From Aliarcobacter skirrowii CCUG 10374 (lineage in GTDB: Bacteria; Campylobacterota; Campylobacteria; Campylobacterales; Arcobacteraceae), in contig NZ_CP032099.1 of NCBI RefSeq assembly GCF_003544835.1, positions 124,001-188,000 of the forward strand: 64,000 bases of DNA, written 5' to 3'. This document shows positions 36,120-44,420 of this stretch, one piece after another (within the stretch, counting starts at the first letter, position 1; the number at the start of each line of letters is the position of its first letter). The notes beneath the pieces are model-generated. The model saw only the letters and a program-made list of their open reading frames with translations, did not search any database and had not been told where the DNA came from. A program made the position numbers and the translations under genes.

Positions 36120-37183
36120 TTATTCTTGGAAGCACAGGATCCATAGGAGTAAATACATTAAAGGTTGCTAAAAGATTCAATTTAGATGTTGAGATTTTAG
36201 TTGCTGGAAAAAATATTGATTTACTAAATATTCAAATAAAAGAGTTTAATCCAAAAAGAGTAGTTATCTCTTCAAAAGATGATTTACATAGAGTAAATCA
36301 TCATAATGTATATTTTGGAGAAGATGCAATTTTAGAAGCGATAGAAGAGAGTAGTTCAAATATTGTTGTAAATGCTTTGGTTGGATTTTTAGGATTAAAA
36401 CCAAGTTTAAAAACAATAGAGTGTGGCAAAAAATTAGCTTTGGCAAATAAAGAGTCCTTGGTTGTTGCTGGAAAATTTATTGATCAAAAAAATTTAAGTG
36501 CAATTGATAGTGAGCATTTTGGGCTTTGGTATTTGCTTCAAGATAAAAAAATTGATTCAATGACTATAACTGCAAGTGGAGGTTCATTTAGAGATTATTC
36601 ACTTGAAAAGTTAAAAAATGTAACAGTAAAAGAGGCACTTAACCATCCAAATTGGAATATGGGGAATAAAATAACTATAGATAGTGCAACTATGACAAAT
36701 AAGATGTTTGAGCTAATAGAAGCTGCTTGGCTATTTAATACAAAAAAAATTGATGCTGTTATTGAGCCAAAATCTTTAGTTCATGCATTTATAAATTTCA
36801 AAGATGGAAGCACAACAGCACATCTTGCAAATGCTTCTATGCAACTACCAATTGCTTATGCAATTTTAGGAAAAATAGATAGTGAAATATTAGAACCTGT
36901 AAATCTTTTGGAGATATCTAATTTAGAGTTTAAAAAGATAGAAGAGAGTAGATACCCAATTTGGAAAATTAAAAATGATGTATTAAATAATCTTGATTTA
37001 GGAGTTATTTTAAATGCAGCAAATGAAGTTGCTGTATCAAAATTTTTAAGTAATAAAATTGGTTTTTTAGATATTTCTAAAATTAGTTTGGATGCAGTTA
37101 ATAGATTTTCAAATTTAAAAGCTTCAAATATTGATGATGTTTTTTTAATTGATAAAGAGGTTAGAAGTTATTATGAGTCTTGA
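36116..37183 (+). CDS. dxr: 1-deoxy-D-xylulose 5-phosphate reductoisomerase
   Basis: Second step of the non-mevalonate isoprenoid pathway, the source of quinone side chains. At 355 residues it starts with the NADPH fold (ILGSTGSIGVNTL). ANKESLVVAG, DSEHF, TASGGSFRD, and NHPNWNMGNKITIDSATMTNK carry the metal and substrate residues. The start is a TTG overlapping the cdsA stop (TTGA). It overlaps the next small gene by 11 bases. The cdsA-dxr pairing is common in bacteria. Confidence 0.96.
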   Translation: MIILGSTGSIGVNTLKVAKRFNLDVEILVAGKNIDLLNIQIKEFNPKRVVISSKDDLHRVNHHNVYFGEDAILEAIEESSSNIVVNALVGFLGLKPSLKTIECGKKLALANKESLVVAGKFIDQKNLSAIDSEHFGLWYLLQDKKIDSMTITASGGSFRDYSLEKLKNVTVKEALNHPNWNMGNKITIDSATMTNKMFELIEAAWLFNTKKIDAVIEPKSLVHAFINFKDGSTTAHLANASMQLPIAYAILGKIDSEILEPVNLLEISNLEFKKIEESRYPIWKIKNDVLNNLDLGVILNAANEVAVSKFLSNKIGFLDISKISLDAVNRFSNLKASNIDDVFLIDKEVRSYYES

Positions 37184-37466
37184 TTTACTAATACCATTTG
37201 GATTTTTAATAGGTTTAACAATTTATTTAATCTATTCAAGAAATAGATTTGAAAAAAATATTATAACTATTTATGAAAATAAATTAGAAGAGTGGAAAAA
37301 ACACTCTTCTAGTAATAAAGAAAAAGTAGAGAGTAGTAAAGAGTTTGTAGCTCTTGTTTTTAAAAAAGATTATAAATTTTCTATAGAGTATTTTGATAAG
37401 AGTATTGAAGATAGCTTAAAAAGAGCAAAATTTGAAATAAAAGAGTATGGAGCTAAAGATGAGTAA
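37173..37466 (+). CDS. small single-membrane-segment hypothetical protein
   Basis: A 97-residue protein: one N-terminal hydrophobic segment (LLIPFGFLIGLTIYLIY, residues 4-20) followed by a charged cytoplasmic tail rich in Lys and Glu. The ATG at 37173, inside the end of dxr, is preferred; an upstream TTG at 37149 would add eight residues without a better ribosome site. Its own end overlaps the following hydrolase gene. The overlaps mean it is co-translated with dxr. I do not recognise a family. Confidence 0.7.
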   Translation: MSLDLLIPFGFLIGLTIYLIYSRNRFEKNIITIYENKLEEWKKHSSSNKEKVESSKEFVALVFKKDYKFSIEYFDKSIEDSLKRAKFEIKEYGAKDE

Positions 37467-38010
37467 AAGAGTTTTAATATTACATGGACTTAGTGGAAGT
37501 GATTTTCCTCATTGGCAAGCACACTTAGCAAGTGATTTAATAAAAGAGAGATATATAGTATCTTTTCCAGAGTTACCAAATAAAAATAGCCCATCTTTAA
37601 ATGAGTGGAAAAACTTTTTAAAAGAGGAGATTAAGCACTTCAAACCAAATATTGTAGTTTGTCACTCTTTGGCAAATATTTTATGGTTTCACACTTGCGA
37701 TGAACTTGATATTAAGCTTGATAAGTTAATGTTAGTTGCTCCTGTTAGAAATAAACCTTTAGAAGAGGCAAAAAGTTTTTTTCCATATCCAATTGCTAAA
37801 GAATTAAAAGCAAAAGAGATTATAATAGCAGCATCTACAAATGATCCATATATGAGTTTAGAAGAGGCTATAGAGCTACAAAGTAAGTTAAATGTTGGTA
37901 TGAAAATTATGGAAGATGCTGGACATATAAATTCAAGTTCTGGTTTTGGAAAGCTTGATTGTGCATTAGATTGGATAAAAAGAGTTGAGCAGTGTGAGGA
38001 AAATCTATGA
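37459..38010 (+). CDS. RBBP9/YdeN-type alpha/beta hydrolase
   Basis: A 183-residue serine hydrolase of the RBBP9/YdeN family. [15 protein letters not shown] near the N-terminus is diagnostic; the nucleophile elbow reads CHSLAN (Ser around residue 71), the acid is likely in ASTNDPYM, and the catalytic His in [12 protein letters not shown]. The ATG at 37459 overlaps the preceding stop by eight bases; an ATG four codons earlier also exists. Substrate unknown. It overlaps tsaD by four bases (ATGA). Confidence 0.88.
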   Translation: MSKRVLILHGLSGSDFPHWQAHLASDLIKERYIVSFPELPNKNSPSLNEWKNFLKEEIKHFKPNIVVCHSLANILWFHTCDELDIKLDKLMLVAPVRNKPLEEAKSFFPYPIAKELKAKEIIIAASTNDPYMSLEEAIELQSKLNVGMKIMEDAGHINSSSGFGKLDCALDWIKRVEQCEENL

Positions 38011-39002
38011 TTTTAGCTATTGAATCATCTTGTGATGACAGCTCAATTTCAATTACAAAAATTGATACGCTAGAGTTAGTTTTTCATAAAAAGATTTCTC
38101 AAGAGTTACAACATAGCATCTATGGAGGAGTTGTTCCAGAACTAGCAGCAAGACTTCATATCGAAGCCTTACCAAAAATACTTGAAGAGTGCAAAGAGTA
38201 TTTTAAAGATTTAAAAGCAGTTGCAGTTACAAATGCACCAGGATTAAGTGTAACTTTAACAGAGGGTGTTGCTATGGCAAAAGCAATAAGTATTGCTTTA
38301 AATATACCAATTATTGCAGTTAATCATTTAAAAGGTCATATCTATTCACTTTTTATAGAAAAAGATGCTATTTTTCCAATAACTGTACTTTTAGTTTCAG
38401 GTGGGCATACTCAAATTGTTGAAGCACAAAGTTTGACACAAATGAGTCTGTTAGCAAGAACACTTGATGATAGTTTTGGAGAGAGTTTTGATAAGGTTTC
38501 AAAAATGCTAAATCTTGGTTATCCAGGAGGACCTATTGTTCAAGAGTACTCTTTAAAAGGAGATATGAATAGATTTGATTTTCCAATTCCACTTTCTCAA
38601 AGTCCTAAAATAGAGTTTAGTTACTCAGGACTTAAAAATGCAGTTAGATTACAAATAGAGAATCTTGAACGCACCACTTTAACACAGCAAGATAAATATG
38701 ATATAAGTGCTAGTTTTCAAAAAACTGCAGTTGAACATATAATGCAGAAATTAAGAAAACTATTTAAGCAAAAGAGTATAAAAAATTTTGCTATTGTTGG
38801 TGGGGCTAGTGCAAATTTGTTTTTAAGAAGCGAAATAGAGAAGCTTTGTGAAAAATATAATACAAATTTATATTTAAGTCCTTTAAAATATTGCTCTGAT
38901 AATGCAGCGATGATTGGAAGAGTTGCAGTTGAGCAATTTAAACAACAAGATTTTACAAAATTAGAGAATCTTGATGTTCAAACAAGAGTTAAGGAGTATT
39001 AA
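38007..39002 (+). CDS. tsaD: tRNA threonylcarbamoyladenosine synthase subunit TsaD
   Basis: Transfers the threonylcarbamoyl group to A37 of ANN-decoding tRNAs, with TsaB and TsaE. A 331-residue ASKHA-fold protein. The start [65 protein letters not shown] and [14 protein letters not shown] are present, plus SDNAAMIGR at the C-terminus with the metal Asp. A His in RLHIEALP corresponds to the N-terminal metal ligand. It overlaps the hydrolase gene by four bases. Confidence 0.96.
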   Translation: MILAIESSCDDSSISITKIDTLELVFHKKISQELQHSIYGGVVPELAARLHIEALPKILEECKEYFKDLKAVAVTNAPGLSVTLTEGVAMAKAISIALNIPIIAVNHLKGHIYSLFIEKDAIFPITVLLVSGGHTQIVEAQSLTQMSLLARTLDDSFGESFDKVSKMLNLGYPGGPIVQEYSLKGDMNRFDFPIPLSQSPKIEFSYSGLKNAVRLQIENLERTTLTQQDKYDISASFQKTAVEHIMQKLRKLFKQKSIKNFAIVGGASANLFLRSEIEKLCEKYNTNLYLSPLKYCSDNAAMIGRVAVEQFKQQDFTKLENLDVQTRVKEY

Positions 39003-39003
39003 A

Positions 39004-39351
39004 ATGGGTATTGTTGAAAAATTAACTTTTGGTTTAGGTGCAAAACTAGAGGGAAATGTTTTAGATACAAAAAAAGAGGATAAAAAAGTTTCAAAAAAGA
39101 GTTCAAAAACTATTTTACCAAAGGTACAACATCAATTAGTTTTTGGATTTGAGAAAAGAAATGGAAAACCTATAACAACTGTTGGAAAATTTCAAATTGA
39201 AGATGAGAGAATAAAAGAGATTTTAAAACTTTTAAAAACTAATCTTGCTTGTGGTGGTTCTATAAAAGGTGAAACTATTGAGATTCAAGGTGATTTAAAA
39301 GATAAAATAAGAGTAATTTTAGTTGATAATGGATGGAAATTTAAAAACTAA
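39004..39351 (+). CDS. SUI1/YciH-family translation initiation factor
   Basis: A 115-residue protein with a basic N-terminal tail and a C-terminal SUI1/eIF1-like domain (KRNGKPITTVGKFQI, then LKTNLACGGSIKGETIEIQGD, the typical LK..lgtGGs.k....eiQGd signature). Bacterial YciH may influence start selection or stress translation; its role is not settled. The ATG at 39004 follows the tsaD stop by one base; an upstream in-frame ATG at 38971 lies inside tsaD and is less likely. Confidence 0.88.
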   Translation: MGIVEKLTFGLGAKLEGNVLDTKKEDKKVSKKSSKTILPKVQHQLVFGFEKRNGKPITTVGKFQIEDERIKEILKLLKTNLACGGSIKGETIEIQGDLKDKIRVILVDNGWKFKN

Positions 39352-39360
39352 AGGTTAAAT

Positions 39361-40746
39361 ATGAAAAAAATATTTGATGAGGTTCAAAGTTTAGATAAAA
39401 GAGCTGTTGAAAAATATTTTCTAAGCGAAGATATTTTAATGGAGAATGCAGCCTTATCAATATTTAATTTTATTAAAAAAAATTTTAAAAAAGATAAATC
39501 TGTTTTAATTGTTTGTGGCGGCGGAAACAATGGAGCTGATGGCTTAGCATTAGCAAGATTACTACAAAATAGCTACAAAGTAAAAGTTTTACAATATATA
39601 AAAGCAAAATCACCTATGGCAAAAATTCAAGAAAAAAGAGCAAAAGCCATAGGTGTTGAATTTGTTACAAAATTAGAAAAGTGTGATATCTTAGTTGATG
39701 CAATTTTTGGAACAGGATTAAATAAAGATATATCTTTTGAGGCAAAAACTTTATTAAAAGAGATGAATAAATTAGATGCTTACAAAATAGCATGTGATAT
39801 TCCAAGTGGAATTAATAAAGATGGTTTAATTAAAGAGATATGCTTTAAAGCTAATGTAACTATTACAATGGGTGCATATAAAACTTCACTATTTGGCGAT
39901 TTAGTAAAAGATTTTGTTGGAAAAATAAAAGTTGCTAATTTAGGAATTCATAGTGATTTTTTTCAAACTTCTAGTAATAAATATCTTCTTTCAAAAAGTG
40001 ATTTAAAACTTCCAAATAGAGAGTCTAAAAATTCAAATAAGGGTAGTTTTGGACATTTAAACATAATTTGTGGTGAAAAAGAGGGTGCTTCTATAATCTC
40101 TTCAGAGGCTGCTTTTGCTTTTGGAGTTGGTCTTGTAACTGTGATTAGAAAAAATAAAATTTTAACACCAAGTTTTTTAATGCAAAGCAAAGATTTTAGC
40201 AAAAATTGCACAGCAGTAGCATTTGGAATGGGTTTAGGTTTTATTGAAGATAGTTTATTAGATAAAATAGTTGCTTTAAAATTACCAAAACTTTTAGATG
40301 CAGATATTTTTTATAATAAAAAAGTGCTTCAATTTTTAGATCAAGATTGTGTTTTAACTCCACATCCAAAAGAGTTTATCTCTTTGTTAAAACTTACAAA
40401 TTTAGCAGATATATCTATAGAAGAGCTTCAAAAAAGAAGATTTTTTTATGTTGAAAAATTTACTCAAAAATATCCAAAAGTTACAATTTTGTTAAAAGGT
40501 GCAAATGTTATTGTTGCAAAAAATAATAATATTTTTGTAAATATATTTGGGAGTTCAAAATTAAGTAAGGGTGGAAGTGGAGATGTTTTAAGTGGACTTA
40601 TAGCTTCACTTTTAGCACAAGGTTATAGTAGTTTAGATGCAACAATTAGTGGAAGTTTAGCACATACACTATCAGCAAAGCGTTATAAAAAAAGAAGCTA
40701 CTCTATGACTCCTAGAGATATAATAGAAGGAGTTAAGATATTATGA
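39361..40746 (+). CDS. nnr: bifunctional NAD(P)HX epimerase/dehydratase
   Basis: Repairs hydrated NAD(P)H. A 461-residue fusion: the N-terminal YjeF_N epimerase (about residues 1-205) with IVCGGGNNGADGLALARLL and an Asp in DAIFGTGL, and the C-terminal ADP-dependent dehydratase (about 220-461) with LTPHPKEF, LLKGANVIVA and SKLSKGGSGDVLSGLIASLLAQ. Both halves look complete. The stop overlaps the cutA start by four bases (ATGA). Confidence 0.95.
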   Translation: MKKIFDEVQSLDKRAVEKYFLSEDILMENAALSIFNFIKKNFKKDKSVLIVCGGGNNGADGLALARLLQNSYKVKVLQYIKAKSPMAKIQEKRAKAIGVEFVTKLEKCDILVDAIFGTGLNKDISFEAKTLLKEMNKLDAYKIACDIPSGINKDGLIKEICFKANVTITMGAYKTSLFGDLVKDFVGKIKVANLGIHSDFFQTSSNKYLLSKSDLKLPNRESKNSNKGSFGHLNIICGEKEGASIISSEAAFAFGVGLVTVIRKNKILTPSFLMQSKDFSKNCTAVAFGMGLGFIEDSLLDKIVALKLPKLLDADIFYNKKVLQFLDQDCVLTPHPKEFISLLKLTNLADISIEELQKRRFFYVEKFTQKYPKVTILLKGANVIVAKNNNIFVNIFGSSKLSKGGSGDVLSGLIASLLAQGYSSLDATISGSLAHTLSAKRYKKRSYSMTPRDIIEGVKIL

Positions 40747-41054
40747 ATATTACAATTGTTAAAACAACCTGTAAAGATAAAAAAGAGGCTGAAAATATAT
40801 CAAAAAGTTTAATAAAAGATAAACTAGCTGCTTGTGTACAGATGCAAAAGATTAAATCAATCTATTTTTGGAATAATAAGCTTTGTGAAGATAAAGAGAT
40901 TCTTCTAAGTATAAAAACAAAAAAAAGTTTATTTTCACAAGTAAAAGATAGAATCTTAGAACTACATAGTTATGAAGTCCCACAAATAATTGAGCTTGAA
41001 ATAACAAACATTAGTGAAAATTACAAAAAATTTATAGAAAAAAACACATTTTAG
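40743..41054 (+). CDS. cutA: divalent-cation tolerance protein CutA
   Basis: A 103-residue trimeric P-II-like fold protein linked to copper tolerance or, in other proteins, signalling. The family core is present: LAACVQMQKIKSIYFWNNKLCEDKE, ILLSIKTKK, and HSYEVPQIIELEI near the C-terminus. It is last in the overlapping run starting with cdsA. The consensus tRNA promoter begins 30 bases after the stop. Confidence 0.93.
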   Translation: MNITIVKTTCKDKKEAENISKSLIKDKLAACVQMQKIKSIYFWNNKLCEDKEILLSIKTKKSLFSQVKDRILELHSYEVPQIIELEITNISENYKKFIEKNTF

Positions 41055-41084
41055 GAAAAAAAACAAAAAATATTCAAAAAGTAC

Positions 41085-41113
41085 TTGACAAAAAGTTTTT
41101 TATATAATATAAT
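41085..41113 (+). promoter_or_regulatory. perfect sigma-70 consensus promoter of the tRNA cluster
   Basis: TTGACA at 41085-41090 and TATAAT at 41108-41113 are separated by exactly 17 bases. Transcription should start near 41120, some 25 bases before tRNA-Pro. A second TATAAT at 41103 overlaps but has a 12-base spacer. Confidence 0.9.
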
Positions 41114-41144
41114 TCCGTCCACTTTTTGAATTAAATGTGTTTAT

Positions 41145-41222
41145 CGGGGCGTAGCGCAGTCTGGTTAGCGCACCTGGTTTGGGACCAGGGGGCCGGAGGT
41201 TCGAATCCTCTCGCCCCGACCA
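41145..41222 (+). tRNA. tRNA-Pro (anticodon TGG)
   Basis: The acceptor stem CGGGGCG pairs with CGCCCCG, the anticodon stem-loop CCTGG-TTTGGGA-CCAGG gives anticodon TGG, the T-loop is GGTTCGAATCC, and CCA is encoded. It is first of five tRNAs. Confidence 0.97.
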
Positions 41223-41240
41223 TTAGGACTTAAAATTTAT

Positions 41241-41318
41241 GGTAGGTATAGCTCAGTTGGTTAGAGCATCGGGTTGTGGTTCCGAGGGTCGTGGGTTCGA
41301 GCCCCATTATCTACCCCA
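41241..41318 (+). tRNA. tRNA-His (anticodon GTG)
   Basis: The anticodon loop is TTGTGGT (GTG), the T-arm GTGGGTTCGAGCCCCAT, and CCA is encoded. The extra G at position -1 (base 41241) can pair with C73, the normal tRNA-His identity element, and it is encoded in the DNA. Confidence 0.96.
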
Positions 41319-41338
41319 TTTTTCAATTAGTATTAAAT

Positions 41339-41415
<77 letters not shown>

Positions 41416-41456
41416 TTTTGGTTTAGAATACCAACTAAATTTTAAATTTATTTTAT

Positions 41457-41541
41457 GCGGATGTGGTGAAATTGGTATACACGCCAGACTTAGGATCTGG
41501 TGCCTCACGGTGTGAGAGTTCGAGTCTCTCCATCCGCACCA
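41457..41541 (+). tRNA. tRNA-Leu (anticodon TAG)
   Basis: An 85-base tRNA with a long variable arm (TGCCTCACGGTGT). Acceptor GCGGATG with CATCCGC, anticodon stem-loop CCAGA-CTTAGGA-TCTGG (TAG), CCA encoded. Confidence 0.97.
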
Positions 41542-41573
41542 TCTAAAATTATATTTTAGATTCTTTTATTGTT

Positions 41574-41650
41574 GCGGGAGTAGCTCAGTTGGCTAGAGCT
41601 TCTGCCTTCCAAGCAGACTGTCGCGAGTTCGAGTCTCGTCTCCCGCTCCA
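41574..41650 (+). tRNA. tRNA-Gly (anticodon TCC)
   Basis: Acceptor GCGGGAG with CTCCCGC, anticodon stem-loop TCTGC-CTTCCAA-GCAGA (TCC), T-arm GCGAGTTCGAGTCTCGT, then a T discriminator and encoded CCA. It ends the cluster; no clear terminator hairpin follows before the convergent AraC gene. Confidence 0.96.
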
Positions 41651-41662
41651 CTTTTAAAATCA

Positions 41663-42532
41663 CTAAAAATCAATTGAAACAAAAAAACTAAACTCCAAAT
41701 TATCATTTACAAAATCAAGATTTTCATATATTGCATAAGATGGTTTTGTAGTAGTTTCATATTCACTTTTTGGTAACCATTCATGATAAACCCATTGAAT
41801 AAAAGGTAATAAATCTTCATTTTTGCATTTTAAATCAAATCTTGCATAAACACCCTCTGCAATATTAAATTTTGGAATTCTGTCACTTTTAACATCACAA
41901 TCATCTTCAACTATTATACAAGCAATATATTGGCACTCTTCAAGTGGAGTGATTGTAGGATTATCATGAAATAAGGATGCTTTTTTATACTGTTTTATAT
42001 TGTTTGTTAAAAGCCAAGTCTCTAACTTTTGCCAAGTTAATTCAATATTCTTATCATAACCTCTATTTCTAATATAATAACTCTCAATAGCTGGATTTTT
42101 AACAATAGTTGGAACTATTGAGTCAAAGTTAGTTTTAGATTTTAATGAAAATTTTGATTGGTTGATAATATTATTTGAATACTCTTTATAACCACCATTT
42201 TTCCACTCTTTTGGACTCATTCCAAATCTCTCTTTAAATATTTTAATAAAAGATGATTGTGATGAATAACCACATGAGTTTACAATACTAGAAATTGTTG
42301 AGTATTTATTTGTTAATAGTAAATTTGAAGCTTTTTGAAGTCTAATTGATTTTATACTTTCATAAATATTTCTTCCAAAAATCTCTTTAAAAACTCTATG
42401 CATATGAAATTTACTAATTCCCAAATCAATACTTAACTCTTCAATATCAATATTTGTGTCTATATGTGTATAGATATAATACATAATATCGTTTGCAATA
42501 TTTGTTCTTTTTTCTAAAGTCTCTTTTTTCAT
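41663..42532 (-). CDS. AraC-family regulator with GyrI-like effector domain
   Basis: A 289-residue regulator. The N-terminal AraC DNA-binding domain (about residues 8-110) has two helix-turn-helices: IDIEELSIDLGISKFHMHRVFKE and ISSIVNSCGYSSQSSFIKIFKERFGMSP. The C-terminal GyrI-like domain (about 125-289) binds small amphipathic ligands in relatives such as Rob and SoxS-type drug regulators. An upstream TTG would add 12 residues (LNLYIFCYHII), but the ATG at 42532 begins with the charged MKKETLEKR expected. It is convergent with the tRNA cluster and has no partner efflux gene nearby. Target unknown. Confidence 0.9.
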   Translation of the reverse strand: MKKETLEKRTNIANDIMYYIYTHIDTNIDIEELSIDLGISKFHMHRVFKEIFGRNIYESIKSIRLQKASNLLLTNKYSTISSIVNSCGYSSQSSFIKIFKERFGMSPKEWKNGGYKEYSNNIINQSKFSLKSKTNFDSIVPTIVKNPAIESYYIRNRGYDKNIELTWQKLETWLLTNNIKQYKKASLFHDNPTITPLEECQYIACIIVEDDCDVKSDRIPKFNIAEGVYARFDLKCKNEDLLPFIQWVYHEWLPKSEYETTTKPSYAIYENLDFVNDNLEFSFFVSIDF

Positions 42533-42656
42533 AATGATATGATAGCAAAATATATATAAATTTAGCACTATACAACAATTTATAAAGCACTTAAAAAGAA
42601 GAAGATTTTATTTATTTTTCATAGAATATCAAATCAAAAAAGGAAAAAGGAGAAAT

Positions 42657-42893
42657 TTGCAAACTTTATTAGCAAACTTTTTTATAGTTATGGGAGTAGT
42701 ATCTACTATTTTATTAATTGTTGGATTTTTACTAAAAGCAAGAGGTGTGACTTTTGTTGAGTTTTTTCCAAAAAATGAGCAGATTGTTCCTCAAAATATT
42801 GTTTATAACAATGTTATATCACAAAATGCTCAAATTGATTTAAAAAAAGTAGCGGCAATTATGGCAGCTATAAAACATCACACAAATAAATAG
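42657..42893 (+). CDS. OadG-like gamma subunit of a sodium-pump decarboxylase
   Basis: A 78-residue membrane protein with one N-terminal segment (FFIVMGVVSTILLIVGFLL) and a cytoplasmic tail ending VAAIMAAIKHHTNK, the pattern of OadG/MmdD-type gamma subunits, which anchor and assemble Na+-translocating biotin-dependent decarboxylases. The start is TTG at 42657, seven bases after AAGGAGAAA. It is followed 18 bases later by the biotin-carrier gene. No carboxyltransferase (alpha) or Na+-pumping beta subunit is next to it, so those must be elsewhere. Confidence 0.7.
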   Translation: MQTLLANFFIVMGVVSTILLIVGFLLKARGVTFVEFFPKNEQIVPQNIVYNNVISQNAQIDLKKVAAIMAAIKHHTNK

Positions 42894-42911
42894 ATAAATA
42901 TAGGAGAAAAA

Positions 42912-43292
42912 ATGGCAAATGGAAATTATACAGTAGTTGTAGATGGTCAAAGATTTAATGTATCGGTTTTTGAAGGAGATGTTCAAAATATTCAAGTAGC
43001 AGCTCCAGTTCAACAAGTTGTTCAAGCACCAATTAACCAAGCACCTGTTCAAACAACAGCATCAAAAGTAAATTACTCTGGAACTGAAGCAACAGCTCCT
43101 GTAAATGGTAATGTTTGGAAGATTCTTGTTAAAGAGGGTGATAGAGTTGAAAAAGATCAACAAATTATGATTCTTGAAGCTATGAAAATGGAAATTGATG
43201 TTGTTGCGCCTGTATCAGGAACAGTTTCAAAAATTTTAACAGAAACAAATAAGGCTGTAGAAGAGGGTGCAGTTTTAGCAATTATTTCATAA
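42912..43292 (+). CDS. biotin carboxyl carrier protein
   Basis: A 126-residue protein: N-terminal beta strands (YTVVVDGQRFNVSVFEGD) typical of OadA C-terminal or GcdC-type carriers, a Pro/Ala/Gln-rich linker (residues 30-50), and a biotinyl domain with the attachment motif LEAMKMEI, biotin on Lys 92. It should carry CO2 for a sodium-pump decarboxylase with the OadG-like subunit just upstream. A strong ribosome site (AGGAG) precedes the ATG. It is a stand-alone carrier rather than fused to a carboxyltransferase. Confidence 0.9.
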   Translation: MANGNYTVVVDGQRFNVSVFEGDVQNIQVAAPVQQVVQAPINQAPVQTTASKVNYSGTEATAPVNGNVWKILVKEGDRVEKDQQIMILEAMKMEIDVVAPVSGTVSKILTETNKAVEEGAVLAIIS

Positions 43293-43330
43293 ATTTTTGT
43301 TATAATTACGATTAAAATAAAGGAGAAAAT

Positions 43331-43672
43331 ATGAAAAAAATATTATTAGCATCAACAGTTCTTATTGCTACTTTTTTTACAGCTTGTAGCACAATTAAGG
43401 TAAAAAGTGAAGATACATCGTCTTTAATGAAATATGATGGAACAAATACAGATTATTCAAAGCTTGATAGCTATAAAAAAGCTACTATTTGTAAAGAGTT
43501 TGTTATTGGAAAAGGTTATGTTGGAAGCAACTCTGTTGCTGAAGCTGCGAAAAATGGTGGAATATCAAAAGTAAAACATGTTGATATTCATAGTGAATAC
43601 ACAGAACAAAGTGGACTTTTTTCACCAACTAGAGATAACTTTAAGCAGTGTGTTACTGTTTATGGTGAATAA
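43331..43672 (+). CDS. small lipoprotein, TRL-like
   Basis: A 113-residue lipoprotein: signal peptide with lipobox TACS (Cys 19). The segment VAEAAKNGGISKVKHVDIHSE resembles the conserved 'aAAknGgI.kI..Vd' core of TRL-like lipoproteins, so I suggest that family tentatively. It is expressed with AAAGGAG before the ATG and its end overlaps the convergent Aat-like gene by 13 bases. Function unknown. Confidence 0.65.
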   Translation: MKKILLASTVLIATFFTACSTIKVKSEDTSSLMKYDGTNTDYSKLDSYKKATICKEFVIGKGYVGSNSVAEAAKNGGISKVKHVDIHSEYTEQSGLFSPTRDNFKQCVTVYGE

Positions 43673-44376
43673 TTTACATTTAAGCTACTAAGCCATCTTT
43701 TTAAAAACTCTTTACGAGTTAAAAGGGTGGCACCTAAATCAAACTTATAGTTCATATATGGATGTCCTAAGTTCCAAAATAGAAATTTATTATTTTGTAA
43801 ATAATTTGCTGTAAGAGTTAATTGAAGTTTTCCATAGTTGTTGTATTTTTTATCTTTTGAACAAAATCCACTTAAAGATGTATATATCTTTTCTATTTTA
43901 TATCCAATCTCTGCTGATATTAAATTATCATTTTTATCATAAACTTCAAAGGTTAAAATCTTAAAATCATCACTTTTGTAATTATAAAAGATATCTTTTA
44001 TTAATTTCTCATATTTATCTATAAGCCAATTATTTTTGTGGTATAAATTTAATTGTTTAAAAAAGAGTTCAATATTATGATTTACTCTAAAAATAAAATC
44101 ATCTTTTTTTATAAGAGATTTTACTTTCTTACTAATATGAAGATTTTTAAAATCTAAAATGGCATATTCAAATTGAATTTCACATAATAGATAAAATATA
44201 TTGTTTAATTTTATTGAAGTAGAAATAAATCCAGCCCTAGCTTGTAAAATATAAAACTCTTTTGAAAAATCTAAACTTACATAGTAGTTGTCTTCTTCGT
44301 TTTCATATATTTGATTTAATATATCAATATTTTTTAGATGGTTTGAATTTATTTCATATAGTAAGTTTTGAGGCAT
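43660..44376 (-). CDS. divergent leucyl/phenylalanyl-tRNA-protein transferase-like protein
   Basis: A 238-residue cytoplasmic protein. The last third looks like the Aat GNAT fold: YHKNNWLIDKYEKLI resembles the substrate-binding H..nWLt....y.. region, ISAEIGYKIEKIYTSLSGFCS parallels the 'GGLYG..iG..F.GESMFS' core, and LFWNLGHPYMNYKFDLGA with LTRKEFLKRW parallels the '..D.Q....HL.slGa..i.R..F' end. The N-terminal half is not recognisable. Aat adds Leu/Phe to proteins for ClpS-ClpAP degradation. Several canonical residues are replaced, so the substrate may differ. The assignment is from pattern memory only. Confidence 0.5.
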   Translation of the reverse strand: MPQNLLYEINSNHLKNIDILNQIYENEEDNYYVSLDFSKEFYILQARAGFISTSIKLNNIFYLLCEIQFEYAILDFKNLHISKKVKSLIKKDDFIFRVNHNIELFFKQLNLYHKNNWLIDKYEKLIKDIFYNYKSDDFKILTFEVYDKNDNLISAEIGYKIEKIYTSLSGFCSKDKKYNNYGKLQLTLTANYLQNNKFLFWNLGHPYMNYKFDLGATLLTRKEFLKRWLSSLNVNYSP

Positions 44377-44420
44377 ATGTTTACGTTATTTTACAACTAG
44401 AGAAAGCTTCTCTAGTTATA

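Noticed and set aside
39963-40211. Open frames on the strand opposite known genes (for example inside nnr and dnaE)
   Set aside because: They lie antisense to conserved coding sequence and show no family motifs or ribosome sites; they are chance frames in AT-rich DNA.
41651-41662. Terminator directly after the tRNA cluster
   Set aside because: The few bases before the convergent AraC gene contain no hairpin; termination must occur inside that gene or by another mechanism.
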